From assembly GCF_002352765.1 (NCBI RefSeq), contig NZ_KZ293963.1, positions 3,932,559-3,996,558 of the forward strand: a DNA stretch of 64,000 nt, given 5' to 3'. The notes below the pieces were generated by a model. It was not told where the DNA came from. It searched no databases and saw only the letters and a program-made list of their open reading frames with translations. Positions 8,276 to 16,519 of this stretch are shown here, in pieces (position 1 is the stretch's first letter; the number at the start of each line of letters is the position of its first letter). The DNA comes from Alteribacter populi. Lineage in GTDB: Bacteria; Bacillota; Bacilli; Bacillales; Salisediminibacteriaceae. The translations under genes were made by a program, and so were the position numbers.

Positions 8276-9448
8276 ATGAAAAAAGTTTTATATAAAGGTT
8301 GTACGTTATATGCCAAAGAGGAAACGATCCAAGATCCGGTTGTAGAAGTTGAAAACCAACGATTCGTTTCTGTTCGTCAGAGCGATGGTTTAACAGAAGA
8401 GGATTGGGAAGTTATCGAGTTTCCAAAGGGGACTTTAATTGTCCCCGGTTTTATTGACATTCACATACATGGTGCTTATATAGCAGATGTGATGGATGCT
8501 AAAAAATCTACGTTTCCAACAATGGTTCGCCATCTTCCAAAAGAAGGGACGACGGCATTCTTAGCGACAACAATTACACAAGAGGTGGCTGAAAAACAGA
8601 AAGCACTCGAAAACGTTGCTGCTTATATGGAGGCGCCAAGTGAAGCAGGAGCTGAGCTTTTAGGTGTTCATTTAGAAGGTCCATTTATTTCAGCAAAAAG
8701 AGCTGGAGCACAGCCGTTAGAACACATTTATAAACCAGATGTTACTGTATTCCAACAGTTTGAAAAGGCAGCAAATAATCAAATTAAATTAGTCACTTTA
8801 GCACCTGAGGAAGGAATGGAATTGGTAGACTACTTACACTCGAAGAATATTATTCCGTCTATCGGTCATTCCGATGCACTTCATGCTCAAGTGATAGAAG
8901 CGATCGATCACGGGGTTTGTCATGCCACGCATCTTTTTAACGGGATGCGCGGGATTCATCATCGTGATTCAGGTGTTGCAGGAAGCGTGTTTTTATACGA
9001 TGAACTTAAAGCGGAACTGGTCGTAGATGGCATACACGTTTCACCTGAAATGGTCAAGATGACCTACAAAAACAAAGGGGAAGATGGGATCATTTTAATT
9101 ACGGATGCGATGCGTGCCAAAGGATTAGGTGACGGGACTTATGACTTAGGCGGGCAAGATGTTACTGTCAAAGGAGAACGTGCTGAGCTTTCTAACGGGA
9201 CGCTTGCAGGAAGTGTCTTAAAAATGAATGAAGCCGTCCGTAATATGGTTCAGTTCAGTGGCTGTTCTTTATATGAGGCTGTGAAAATGGCCAGTTTAAA
9301 TCCAGCAAAACAGCTCGGAATTGACGATCGAAAAGGGAGCATTGAAGTAGGAAAAGACGCTGACTTCACGATTTTGAATGAGAACTTTGAAATTTTTGAA
9401 ACCTACTGTAAAGGTCAATCTGTTTATTCAAACAGCGAGGAGGAATAG
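8276..9448 (+). CDS. nagA: N-acetylglucosamine-6-phosphate deacetylase NagA
   Basis: Amidohydrolase of about 390 residues that removes acetate from GlcNAc-6-phosphate to give glucosamine-6-phosphate for NagB. Visible signatures are PGFIDIHIHGAY (metal site), HLEGPFISAKRAGAQP (substrate and metal region), GHSDA, ATHLFNGM and LITDAM. The ATG at 8276 is preferred over the in-frame ATG at 8267 because AAAGGA overlaps the latter. Twelve bases separate it from the preceding gene and two bases from nagB, so the three form one operon. Confidence 0.96.
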   Translation: MKKVLYKGCTLYAKEETIQDPVVEVENQRFVSVRQSDGLTEEDWEVIEFPKGTLIVPGFIDIHIHGAYIADVMDAKKSTFPTMVRHLPKEGTTAFLATTITQEVAEKQKALENVAAYMEAPSEAGAELLGVHLEGPFISAKRAGAQPLEHIYKPDVTVFQQFEKAANNQIKLVTLAPEEGMELVDYLHSKNIIPSIGHSDALHAQVIEAIDHGVCHATHLFNGMRGIHHRDSGVAGSVFLYDELKAELVVDGIHVSPEMVKMTYKNKGEDGIILITDAMRAKGLGDGTYDLGGQDVTVKGERAELSNGTLAGSVLKMNEAVRNMVQFSGCSLYEAVKMASLNPAKQLGIDDRKGSIEVGKDADFTILNENFEIFETYCKGQSVYSNSEEE

Positions 9449-9450
9449 GA

Positions 9451-10197
9451 TTGAATATTATATCTGTGAAAAATTATCAAGAAATGAGCAAAGTGGCAGC
9501 TGAAATGCTGATTGAAAAGCTTTCCGCTACTGGTGTGAATGTCATGGGGTTAGCGACAGGTGGTACACCTGAGGGCATGTACAAACAGCTCGTGAAGCTA
9601 GCAAGTGAACGAAACTTTTCATTTAAAGATATTCATACCGTCAACTTAGATGAATATGTAGGACTTTCTGACGAGCATCCGAACAGCTACCACACGTATA
9701 TGCGAAACCATTTGTTTGATCACATCGATATTCCTGACGCGAATACTCATTTACCAAATGGACTCGCAGAAAACCTTGATGGTGAATGTGAAAGATATGA
9801 AAAAATGATCACAGACCTTGAGCAAGTAAATATTCAGCTTCTAGGTATTGGAGCGAATGGTCATATCGGATTTAATGAACCAGGGACTTCCTTTAACTCT
9901 AAAACGCAAGTTGTCCAATTAGCGGAATCAACACGCGAAGCCAACGCCCGCTTTTTTGAAAATGAAGCAGAGGTTCCAACCCATGCGATTACGATGGGGA
10001 TTCAGACGATTATGGAAAGTAAAGAAATTGTCTTGCTTGCTTCTGGATCAAGTAAAGCTGAAGCTCTTTATGAGCTCATTTGTGGTAAGCAAGTTACTGA
10101 AAAAGTACCTGCAACTGTTTTGCAGCGTCATCCAAACTTAACGGTTATTGCCGATGAAGAAGCCCTTCATTTAGTAAACAGTGTACAACATTCTTAA
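9451..10197 (+). CDS. nagB: Glucosamine-6-phosphate deaminase NagB
   Basis: 248-residue deaminase/isomerase that converts glucosamine-6-phosphate to fructose-6-phosphate and ammonia, feeding amino sugars into glycolysis. Family blocks are GLATGGTPEGMYKQL near residues 33-47, VNLDEYVGL near 68-76 and the catalytic GIGANGHIGFNEPG. The TTG start has a GAGGAGG site that lies within the end of nagA. Length fits the short Bacillus-type NagB without the allosteric extension of the E. coli enzyme. Confidence 0.97.
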   Translation: MNIISVKNYQEMSKVAAEMLIEKLSATGVNVMGLATGGTPEGMYKQLVKLASERNFSFKDIHTVNLDEYVGLSDEHPNSYHTYMRNHLFDHIDIPDANTHLPNGLAENLDGECERYEKMITDLEQVNIQLLGIGANGHIGFNEPGTSFNSKTQVVQLAESTREANARFFENEAEVPTHAITMGIQTIMESKEIVLLASGSSKAEALYELICGKQVTEKVPATVLQRHPNLTVIADEEALHLVNSVQHS

Positions 10198-10248
10198 TCC
10201 GTACTTTAGGTCATCGTAAAAACGATTGACCTCCCTTTCTGGGTGATG

Positions 10249-10262
10249 TGTAACCGTTAACA
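10249..10262. promoter_or_regulatory. cre site (CcpA) upstream of the GlcNAc PTS gene
   Basis: TGTAACCGTTAACA matches the cre consensus TGWNANCGNTNWCA at every constrained position. It lies between nagB and the PTS gene, 36 bases before the beginning of the dre-like site at 10285. This supports separate control of the PTS gene and catabolite repression. Confidence 0.7.
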
Positions 10263-10284
10263 ATGGATTGTTGAGAGGAGGAAT

Positions 10285-10300
10285 GGTTGTCTAGAACACT
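10285..10300. promoter_or_regulatory. DasR/NagR-type operator (dre-like) before the PTS gene
   Basis: GGTTGTCTAGAACACT matches 13 of 16 positions of the dre consensus. It keeps the central TCTAGA. Together with the site at 7413 it suggests that a GntR-family repressor coded elsewhere controls both halves of the amino-sugar locus. Confidence 0.65.
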
Positions 10301-10383
10301 GAATATGAATGTTAGAGTCGGTCGGTTTTATTATCTTTTATAAAGAAATACGCACTTAAAACTATGATTAGGGAGATGAAAAA

Positions 10384-11757
10384 ATGTTAGGTTTTTTACA
10401 ACGAATCGGTAAAGCACTCATGCTTCCGATCGCTGTGTTACCTGCTGCAGGGCTTTTACTTCGTTTAGGACAGGAAGACCTTTTAAATATTCCATTCATG
10501 GCAGCCGCAGGGGATGCAGTGTTTGCAAATTTACCATTACTTTTTGCAATTGGTGTTGCGATTGGTTTGGCGAAAGATAACAACGGTGCAGCCGGACTAG
10601 CCGGTGCCATTGGGTTCTTCATATTAAATGAGGGAGCCCAGACGATTAACCCGGACATTGACATGTCATTTTTAGGTGGTCTTATTATAGGTGTCGTTGC
10701 AGGTCTCTTATATAACCGCTACCATGATATTCAATTGCCTGACTGGTTAGGCTTCTTTAGTGGAAGGCGATTTGTACCGATTATCACGGCACTTGTTACA
10801 ATTTTACTTGCATTTATTGCCGGTTATGCTTGGCCACCAGTTCAAGCAGGTATTGATGCACTAGGTCAAGGGATTATTGATTTAGGCGCTGCTGGTGCCG
10901 GGGTTTATGGGTTCTTAAACCGACTTCTCATCCCAGTAGGTCTTCATCATGTATTAAATAGCTTTGTTTGGTTTGAATTTGGTTCATTTAACGGCGCTAC
11001 AGGTGACCTACACCGTTTCTTTGCTGGAGATCCAACAGCAGGTGTTTACATGGGAGGATTTTTCCCTATTATGATGTTTGGTCTGCCAGCAGCGTGTCTT
11101 GCGATGATCTTGGCTGCAAAACGTCATCGTCGTAAAGCAACAGCAGGTATGCTTGGTGGCTTGGCGCTAACTTCCTTCTTAACAGGGATTACTGAACCGA
11201 TCGAATTCTCGTTCATGTTCTTATCTCCACTATTATACGGAGTACACGCGGTTCTTACTGCAACATCTATGTTTGTTGTTAACACCTTAGGCATTTTGCA
11301 CGGTTTCACCTTCTCAGCTGGTGCATTCGACTTCTTCTTAAACTTTGGTATTGCAACGCAACCACTGTTATTAGCGATCATTGGTTTGATCTATGCAGCC
11401 ATTTACTTCGTCGTTTTCTATTTCTTAATTGTAAAATTAGGCTTGAAGACGCCGGGGCGTGAAGATGATGACGAGGACGAGGAATTGGCTACTCAGGAAG
11501 GCCATTCAAAGGATGATAAGTACGAAGCTCGTTCTGAGTCATATATCGAGGCATTAGGCGGAAAAGAAAACATTGCTCAGCTCGATAACTGTGTCACTCG
11601 TTTACGTTTGAAAATGGATGATATGAGTAAAGTTGACGAAGCGGCGCTCAAAAAAGCAGGAGCTCGCGGTGTTATGAAACTAAACAGTACAGATTTACAA
11701 GTGATTGTTGGCACTGACGTTGAATTTTTAGCAAGTGCTATGAAAAAGAAACTTTAA
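10384..11757 (+). CDS. nagE: PTS N-acetylglucosamine-type transporter subunit EIIBC
   Basis: Membrane permease of 457 residues that should import GlcNAc (or a related sugar) and phosphorylate it. The EIIC domain (about 1-350) has many hydrophobic segments and the family signatures GLAKDNNGAAGLAG and LTGITEPIEFSF. After an acidic linker (about 363-380) comes an EIIB domain with the phosphorylated Cys403 in LDNCVTRLRL. There is no EIIA domain, so it must borrow EIIA from another PTS protein. A terminator follows at once. NagA and NagB upstream support the GlcNAc assignment. Confidence 0.93.
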   Translation: MLGFLQRIGKALMLPIAVLPAAGLLLRLGQEDLLNIPFMAAAGDAVFANLPLLFAIGVAIGLAKDNNGAAGLAGAIGFFILNEGAQTINPDIDMSFLGGLIIGVVAGLLYNRYHDIQLPDWLGFFSGRRFVPIITALVTILLAFIAGYAWPPVQAGIDALGQGIIDLGAAGAGVYGFLNRLLIPVGLHHVLNSFVWFEFGSFNGATGDLHRFFAGDPTAGVYMGGFFPIMMFGLPAACLAMILAAKRHRRKATAGMLGGLALTSFLTGITEPIEFSFMFLSPLLYGVHAVLTATSMFVVNTLGILHGFTFSAGAFDFFLNFGIATQPLLLAIIGLIYAAIYFVVFYFLIVKLGLKTPGREDDDEDEELATQEGHSKDDKYEARSESYIEALGGKENIAQLDNCVTRLRLKMDDMSKVDEAALKKAGARGVMKLNSTDLQVIVGTDVEFLASAMKKKL

Positions 11758-11763
11758 GTTTAA

Positions 11764-11804
11764 AAAAGAAGCTGTGACCCATGTGGATTACAGCTTCTTC
11801 TTTT
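11764..11804 (+). terminator. Terminator after the PTS gene
   Basis: Arms at 11767-11777 and 11788-11798 (GAAGCTGTGA type) form a stem with one G-U pair, followed by CTTTT. It closes the PTS transcript seven bases after the stop codon. Confidence 0.8.
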
Positions 11805-11819
11805 ACTAGATACCATCTC

Positions 11820-11950
11820 GCCGGTCTTCTCAAGGGAAAACATCCTTGAGACTTAAAAGTATGCGGCAGAGTGTCGCTATTTGTTTTTTTAGTTGAAAAA
11901 AACTCTCAAACAACAACAACTTTCCGAAAAACAGCCTTTTAATAAAAGTA
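11820..11950. repeat. Remnant of the dispersed inverted-repeat element
   Basis: The stretch around 11825-11865 has the TCTCAAGG...CCTTGAGA hairpin motif also found near 37850. From about 11915 to 11948 it carries a right-end copy (AACAACAAC...AAAACAGCC TTTTAAT) of the family best seen at 21990-22117. No gene is visible. Confidence 0.6.
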
Positions 11951-11968
11951 GAAAGGGTGGACGCAATA

Positions 11969-12886
11969 GTGAAGCGCTTATTGGATTGCCGTGCATCAGA
12001 TTTTGAAAAGATGACAAGTAAAGGTTTTAAGCAAGCTATTCTTGCCTCTGAAGGACGGACGGTTGTAGCAGAAGTGGTCGCACCCGCGCCTCCGTTATTT
12101 AATCAAGTAACCAATGGTGAGCTTGTTGCAAGCTTTGGAGCCGATATTATTTTGCTAAATCTATTTGATGTCTTTGAACCGGTTGTAGCTGGACTTGAAG
12201 ATGTGGACTCTTTTGAGGTCGTTCGTGAGTTGAAAAAACTTACTGGGCGTCCAATTGGCATTAATTTAGAGCCAGTAGATACTGGAAGTCGTTCATTAGA
12301 AGAATTAGAGGAAATTAGTAAAGGGCGAATTGCTTCCAAGGAAACAATCACAAAGGTCAAAGAGCTCGGCTTTGATTTTGTGTGTTTGACGGGGAATCCA
12401 AAGACTGGCGTGACAAACAGTGAAATTGTAAAAGCTGTAGGTCATGTTAAAGAGCAGCATGGCAGCGATCTTCTAGTCATGGCGGGAAAAATGCATAGTT
12501 CAGGCGTTGCAGGTGAAGAGGGAGGAAAAATCTATTCAAAAGATACACTCACTCAGCTCGTTGAAGCGGGAGCTGATGTCATTTTGCTTCCATCACCAGG
12601 GACTGTCCCAGGGGTGTCAATCGAGCAAACGCAAAAAGATGCAGCATGGGTGAGAGAAAAGGGAGCCCTCTCGATGCTAGCGATCGGTACTTCACAAGAA
12701 GGCGCTGACGGAGGAACGATTCGTCAAATCGCACTTCAAAATAAAATGGTAGGTGCAGACATTCATCATATCGGTGATGCAGGCTATACAGGAGTAGCCG
12801 TACCTGAGAATATCATGACGTTAAGTGTAGCGATCCGCGGCAGAAGACACACGTACGTAAGAATGGCCGCATCGATCAGAAGATAA
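11969..12886 (+). CDS. Conserved protein resembling the DUF7916 family
   Basis: A 305-residue cytosolic protein beginning MKRLLDCRASDFEKM. It belongs to a family often labelled haloacid-dehalogenase-like, but no HAD motif is visible. Recurrent features are GADIILLNLFDVF, GRPIGINLEPVD, FVCLTGNPKTGV, VMAGKMHSSG and GADVILLPSPGTVPG, whose spacing suggests a TIM-barrel fold with a phosphate-binding end. The GTG at 11969 is chosen because GAAAGGG stands eight bases before it; the in-frame GTG at 11957 overlaps that site. It follows the GlcNAc PTS gene but has its own terminator. Function unknown; a role in amino-sugar phosphate metabolism is inferred from position only. Confidence 0.8.
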   Translation: MKRLLDCRASDFEKMTSKGFKQAILASEGRTVVAEVVAPAPPLFNQVTNGELVASFGADIILLNLFDVFEPVVAGLEDVDSFEVVRELKKLTGRPIGINLEPVDTGSRSLEELEEISKGRIASKETITKVKELGFDFVCLTGNPKTGVTNSEIVKAVGHVKEQHGSDLLVMAGKMHSSGVAGEEGGKIYSKDTLTQLVEAGADVILLPSPGTVPGVSIEQTQKDAAWVREKGALSMLAIGTSQEGADGGTIRQIALQNKMVGADIHHIGDAGYTGVAVPENIMTLSVAIRGRRHTYVRMAASIRR

Positions 12887-12897
12887 ATTTAGCATCT

Positions 12898-12936
12898 CAA
12901 GCCGAGTGATGAGTTCACTCGGTTTGTGTTTTTTTA
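12898..12936 (+). terminator. Terminator after the DUF7916-like gene
   Basis: CCGAGTGA at 12902-12909 pairs with TCACTCGG at 12915-12922 and is followed by a T-rich tail with seven consecutive T. Confidence 0.9.
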
Positions 12937-13161
12937 GAGGTAATGTCTTGTTAAAGAGCAGATTGGTGGGGGAAAACCGGACGTGTGGGAGTTTGATTGT
13001 ATCCACATGCTAAAAAGACCAGATCTAGGCGTTGGGTGACCAGAAAAATAGGGAGTAAGACTAGACCAAATGCCGAAAGACCAGAAAACTACCGTCGTTG
13101 ACTAGATCGTCAGTCCCCTCAGCTTCCGGCAACTCCACTTCAGTTTTATAGGGCATTGATT
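12937..13161. other. Non-coding gap with repeated GACCAG/TAGACCA words
   Basis: No gene is visible. Short words GACCAG, TAGACC and GACTAG recur six or more times between 13010 and 13110 in no fixed spacing. It resembles decayed repeat DNA. Confidence 0.4.
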
Positions 13162-13536
13162 CTAATAAACCCTCGTCCTCACATTTTTTAGAACATTTAT
13201 AACAAATATAAATATGCTTAGTGATACTAGTATCGTGCCAAAAGGAACGAGCGGGGAAAACGCTTCATAGCCGAGGATGACGAAGAACAGGCTCACCATC
13301 ATGACGGGAAGACCAATGGTATGGGCCCAAAAGTGAAAGGCAGCAAGCCGGTTTTCACCAGCACGTGGAAAAAGGTGATAGATGATTCCTGCTAAAGCAA
13401 ATGAAACCCATCCGAGTAAATTAATGTGCGTATGAACGCCTCTTAACGAGTAGTCATGTGCCATTGACATATACAAGCCGAGAGCAACACCAACCGCAAA
13501 ATATATGACAGCTACCTTTAAAAAACGAACTCCCAT
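13162..13536 (-). CDS. Small haem-copper-oxidase-like membrane protein
   Basis: Membrane protein of 124 residues with four hydrophobic segments (about 5-25, 35-55, 68-88, 93-115). The motif HTHINLLGWV near residues 35-44 matches the His-containing segment of cytochrome oxidase subunit I/CcoN-like proteins, and a further His lies in FHFWAHTIG. Such short single-domain relatives are common in Bacillaceae and have no proven role; haem or metal binding is possible. The ATG follows GAGGAGG. It appears monocistronic. Confidence 0.8.
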   Translation of the reverse strand: MGVRFLKVAVIYFAVGVALGLYMSMAHDYSLRGVHTHINLLGWVSFALAGIIYHLFPRAGENRLAAFHFWAHTIGLPVMMVSLFFVILGYEAFSPLVPFGTILVSLSIFIFVINVLKNVRTRVY

Positions 13537-13611
13537 CTCTTTGCCTCCTCGTAAGACTTAGTTGTCACCTTTCATTCTATGCTTAAGGAAGGGAAGATAG
13601 TGTAAGGTCTT

Positions 13612-13650
13612 AAAATCAACAAAACCAGCGAGATATCCCCCGCTGGTTTC
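13612..13650 (-). terminator. Terminator of the aldo/keto reductase gene
   Basis: AACCAGCG (13623-13630) pairs with CGCTGGTT (13641-13648); on the minus strand the stem is followed by TTTTGTTGATTTT. It begins three bases after the stop codon. Confidence 0.85.
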
Positions 13651-13652
13651 CG

Positions 13653-14477
13653 TTATCTTTTGTTCATCTCTTTTGGTTCAGGACCTTTTCTTTCGCCTCG
13701 GTCTAGTTCATCCATATGCTTCATTTCTTCTGCAGTTAATTCAAAGTCAAATACATCAAAGTTTTCTTTAATTCGAGATGGTGTGACGGATTTCGGAATG
13801 ACAATGGAATCGTTTTGCAGGTGCCAGCGAATGATCACTTGAGCTGGTGTTTTTTCGTGCGCTTTCGCGATTTGCTGTACTGTTTTATTTCCTAACACGT
13901 CTCCCCCTTGCATGAGTGGGCTCCACGCTTCCACATAAATATCGTGCTCTTTACAAAACGTTTTTAGGTCGTTTTGTGAGAGGTATGGATGACATTCGAC
14001 TTGATTTAACACTGGCTTTACATCACATTCATCAAGTAAACGCTGAAGGTGATCGATATCAAAGTTGCACACACCAATAGCTTTCACTTTTCCATCTTTA
14101 TAAAGCTTTTCCATTGCTTTATATGTATCTACATACTCATCAAATTCAGGTGTCGGCCAGTGGATGAGGTATAAGTCTACGTAGTCGATGCCGAGTTTTT
14201 CCAAGCTTTCGTCAAAGGCTTTTAATGTGTTGTCATAGCCTTGATCTGAGTTCCATACTTTTGTTGTAATAAATAGTTCTTCACGTGGAAGGTCCGTTTT
14301 GCGAAGAGCCTCTCCAACTCCACGTTCATTTTTATAAATGGCAGCAGTGTCAATGGAACGATAACCGACTTCTAAGGCATTGAGTACAGCGGTAACGGCT
14401 TGGTCTTCTTCGACTTGCCATACGCCAAAGCCAAGTTGTGGCATCTTAAGTTCGTTATTTAATGTTACGTGTTTCAT
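13653..14477 (-). CDS. Aldo/keto reductase
   Basis: NADPH-dependent oxidoreductase of 274 residues, close to the YvgN/YtbE type that reduces glyoxals and other aldehydes. Family landmarks are GFGVWQ, the DTAAIYKNE segment with the catalytic Asp and Tyr, TKVWNSDQGYD, LYLIHWP with the catalytic His, and the C-terminal IPKSVTPSRIKEN cofactor motif. The ATG at 14477 has an AGGGGAG site eight bases upstream; six further codons upstream lack one. Monocistronic. The physiological substrate cannot be told. Confidence 0.94.
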   Translation of the reverse strand: MKHVTLNNELKMPQLGFGVWQVEEDQAVTAVLNALEVGYRSIDTAAIYKNERGVGEALRKTDLPREELFITTKVWNSDQGYDNTLKAFDESLEKLGIDYVDLYLIHWPTPEFDEYVDTYKAMEKLYKDGKVKAIGVCNFDIDHLQRLLDECDVKPVLNQVECHPYLSQNDLKTFCKEHDIYVEAWSPLMQGGDVLGNKTVQQIAKAHEKTPAQVIIRWHLQNDSIVIPKSVTPSRIKENFDVFDFELTAEEMKHMDELDRGERKGPEPKEMNKR

Positions 14478-14581
14478 ATGACATTCTCCCCTCATATCTA
14501 GAATTCACGATTTAGTATAGCATAACTTATTGAAGAACACTCGGTTGAAGTGAAGTTTTTATTGAATGTTCAGAATAATGT

Positions 14582-14610
14582 TTGGCATAATAGGCTTGAT
14601 TAGATATAAT
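14582..14610 (+). promoter_or_regulatory. Strong sigma-A promoter of hutH
   Basis: TTGGCA at 14582-14587 and a perfect TATAAT at 14605-14610 are 17 bases apart. Transcription should begin near 14617, giving a leader of about 160 nucleotides before hutH. Confidence 0.8.
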
Positions 14611-14685
14611 GGAAAAGAAAGAATCTCTAAAAGTGGTGATGCCCCATGCTAGGGCTAATAAGGTTTGAAAATTGCATTCAAATAA

Positions 14686-14741
14686 TCGAGAGGCAAGGAC
14701 GAAAAATCTGACCGGATTTTTTGTTCCTTGTCTCTTTTTAA
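14686..14741 (+). promoter_or_regulatory. Leader terminator/attenuator upstream of hutH
   Basis: GAGAGGCAAGGAC-GAAAAATC (14688-14708) pairs, with small bulges, with the complement at 14713-14735 across a loop TGACC, followed by TTTTTA. This is a long intrinsic terminator inside the hutH leader, about 40 bases before the start codon. In B. subtilis hut expression is switched by HutP-dependent antitermination at such a structure. No hutP is in the window, so the factor here is unknown. Confidence 0.7.
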
Positions 14742-14777
14742 TGCTTTATTTCGGTGCTATAAGAAAGGTGGAAAATT

Positions 14778-16259
14778 GTGATGATTTTAACAGGAGAAAA
14801 TTTAACATTAGAAGATTTTGACCGAGTAGTTAACAGAAATGAGAAGGTGAAGGCTTCAGAAGAGGCAGTAGAAAGAGTAGCAAAAGGTCGAAAAGCGGTT
14901 GATACGATCGTTGATAATGGGAAAACGATTTATGGCATTAATACTGGGTTTGGAAAATTTAGTGACGTAAGCATTGAGAAAGAAGATGTGCTTCTTTTGC
15001 AAAAAAACCTGATACACTCTCATGCGTGCGGAGTTGGAGATCCCTTTTCCGATAAAGTGTCGAGAGGAATGTTGTTACTTAGGGTCAATACGATGCTAAA
15101 AGGATATTCGGGAGTGCGAATCGAGGTGGTCGATCAGATCATTGGATTTATTAATGCATCGATACATCCGGTTATTCCTCAGCAAGGATCCCTTGGTGCA
15201 AGTGGGGATCTGGCTCCATTAGCTCATCTAGCATTAGCGCTTCTTGGAGAAGGAGATGTAGTATATGAAGGAGACAAAATAGCTGCTCAAGATGCGTTAG
15301 CACGTGCCGGATTGATCCCTCTTACGCTTCATGCAAAGGAAGGGCTCGCACTTATCAATGGAACACAAGCGATGACATCAGTTGGTGCTCTTGCTTATTT
15401 AGAAGCAGAAAGATTAGCTAATCAAGCCAACCTTATCTCGGCGATGACTTTGGAAGGACTTCGGGGGATTATCGATGCATTTGATGAAGATATTCACAAA
15501 GCAAGAGGCCATGAAGAACAAATCACGGTTGCAAAAAAAATTGTAGAGCATTTAGCTGACAGTAAATTGGTGACAAAGCAAGGAGAGTTGCGTGTACAAG
15601 ATGCCTATTCACTTAGGTGTATACCTCAAGTCCATGGTGCAAGTTTTGAAGCGTTAGCGTATGTTAAAAAACAGCTTGAAATCGAAATGAATGCGGCTAC
15701 TGATAATCCACTTCTTTTTGAAGATGGTGGAAAGGTACTTAGCGGTGGTAATTTCCATGGTCAGCCGATTGCATTAGCGATGGACTTTATGAGTATTGCA
15801 CTTGCAGAGGTGGCTAATATTTCAGAGCGAAGAATTGAAAGGCTGGTAAATCCTCAGTTAAATGACTTACCTGCATTCCTAAGTCCTCGACCTGGGCTTG
15901 AGTCAGGAGCAATGATTATGCAATACGTAGCTGCTTCTCTTGTATCAGAAAATAAAACGCTGGCTCACCCATCAAGTGTTGACTCGATTCCGTCATCTGC
16001 TAACCAGGAAGACCACGTAAGTATGGGAACGACCGGTGCTCGCCATGCAGATCAAATTGTCAAGAATGCCCGAAAAGTGGTTGCCATCGAAGCGGTCTGT
16101 GCGATGCAAGCCGTTGAATACCGAGGGGTTGAAAAAATGGCGACAGTAACGAGAGAGTTTTACGACTTAGCAAGGAAAGTGGTTCCATCCATTACAGAAG
16201 ATCGTGTGTTTTCAAAAGATATGGAAGCGATGGACGAGTGGCTCCAGAAATATGAATAG
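14778..16259 (+). CDS. hutH: Histidine ammonia-lyase HutH
   Basis: 493-residue lyase that deaminates L-histidine to urocanate, the first step of histidine use. The Ala-Ser-Gly triad that cyclises into the MIO prosthetic group is at residues 141-143 in GSLGASGDLAPLAH. YGINTGFGKF and NGTQAM are further family blocks. The GTG at 14778 gives the family N terminus (MMILTG); the next codon is ATG and either may be used after the AAGGTGG site. It lies 11 kb from hutUIG, on the opposite strand, with its own promoter, leader terminator and 3' terminator. Confidence 0.97.
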   Translation: MMILTGENLTLEDFDRVVNRNEKVKASEEAVERVAKGRKAVDTIVDNGKTIYGINTGFGKFSDVSIEKEDVLLLQKNLIHSHACGVGDPFSDKVSRGMLLLRVNTMLKGYSGVRIEVVDQIIGFINASIHPVIPQQGSLGASGDLAPLAHLALALLGEGDVVYEGDKIAAQDALARAGLIPLTLHAKEGLALINGTQAMTSVGALAYLEAERLANQANLISAMTLEGLRGIIDAFDEDIHKARGHEEQITVAKKIVEHLADSKLVTKQGELRVQDAYSLRCIPQVHGASFEALAYVKKQLEIEMNAATDNPLLFEDGGKVLSGGNFHGQPIALAMDFMSIALAEVANISERRIERLVNPQLNDLPAFLSPRPGLESGAMIMQYVAASLVSENKTLAHPSSVDSIPSSANQEDHVSMGTTGARHADQIVKNARKVVAIEAVCAMQAVEYRGVEKMATVTREFYDLARKVVPSITEDRVFSKDMEAMDEWLQKYE

Positions 16260-16261
16260 AT

Positions 16262-16299
16262 CATGAAAAGCTCGGTTTGAACCGAGCTTTTCATTTTTT
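16262..16299 (+). terminator. Terminator of hutH
   Basis: GAAAAGCTCGGTT pairs with AACCGAGCTTTTC (16265-16292) and ends in a run of six T. Confidence 0.92.
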
Positions 16300-16519
16300 A
16301 TAAGATGACAGCTACCTTCACGCCTTTCGCAAATGAGGAGGCTAAATCGTTGCCTGCGGAAAGCGAAGCCATGGAAGCGGGATCCTTTGTATGTGAGTTC
16401 TAGAGTTATTCAGCAATCCCAAGGTAAATGATGGATTTAATTCTGCACTCTGCTACAATAGTGAACCAATAAAGAAAACTTTCTTCGAATGATTTATAAA
16501 AAAATGGAGGTCTTTTACG
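16300..16519. other. Non-coding gap with a Bacillaceae repeat fragment
   Basis: No gene is visible. CTGCGGAAAGCGAAGCCATGGAAGC at 16352-16376 is a short remnant of the CGCGGAAAGCGAGC repeat present at 26633-26760 and 40516-40643. An AAATGGAGG ribosome site for the next gene ends the gap. Confidence 0.5.
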
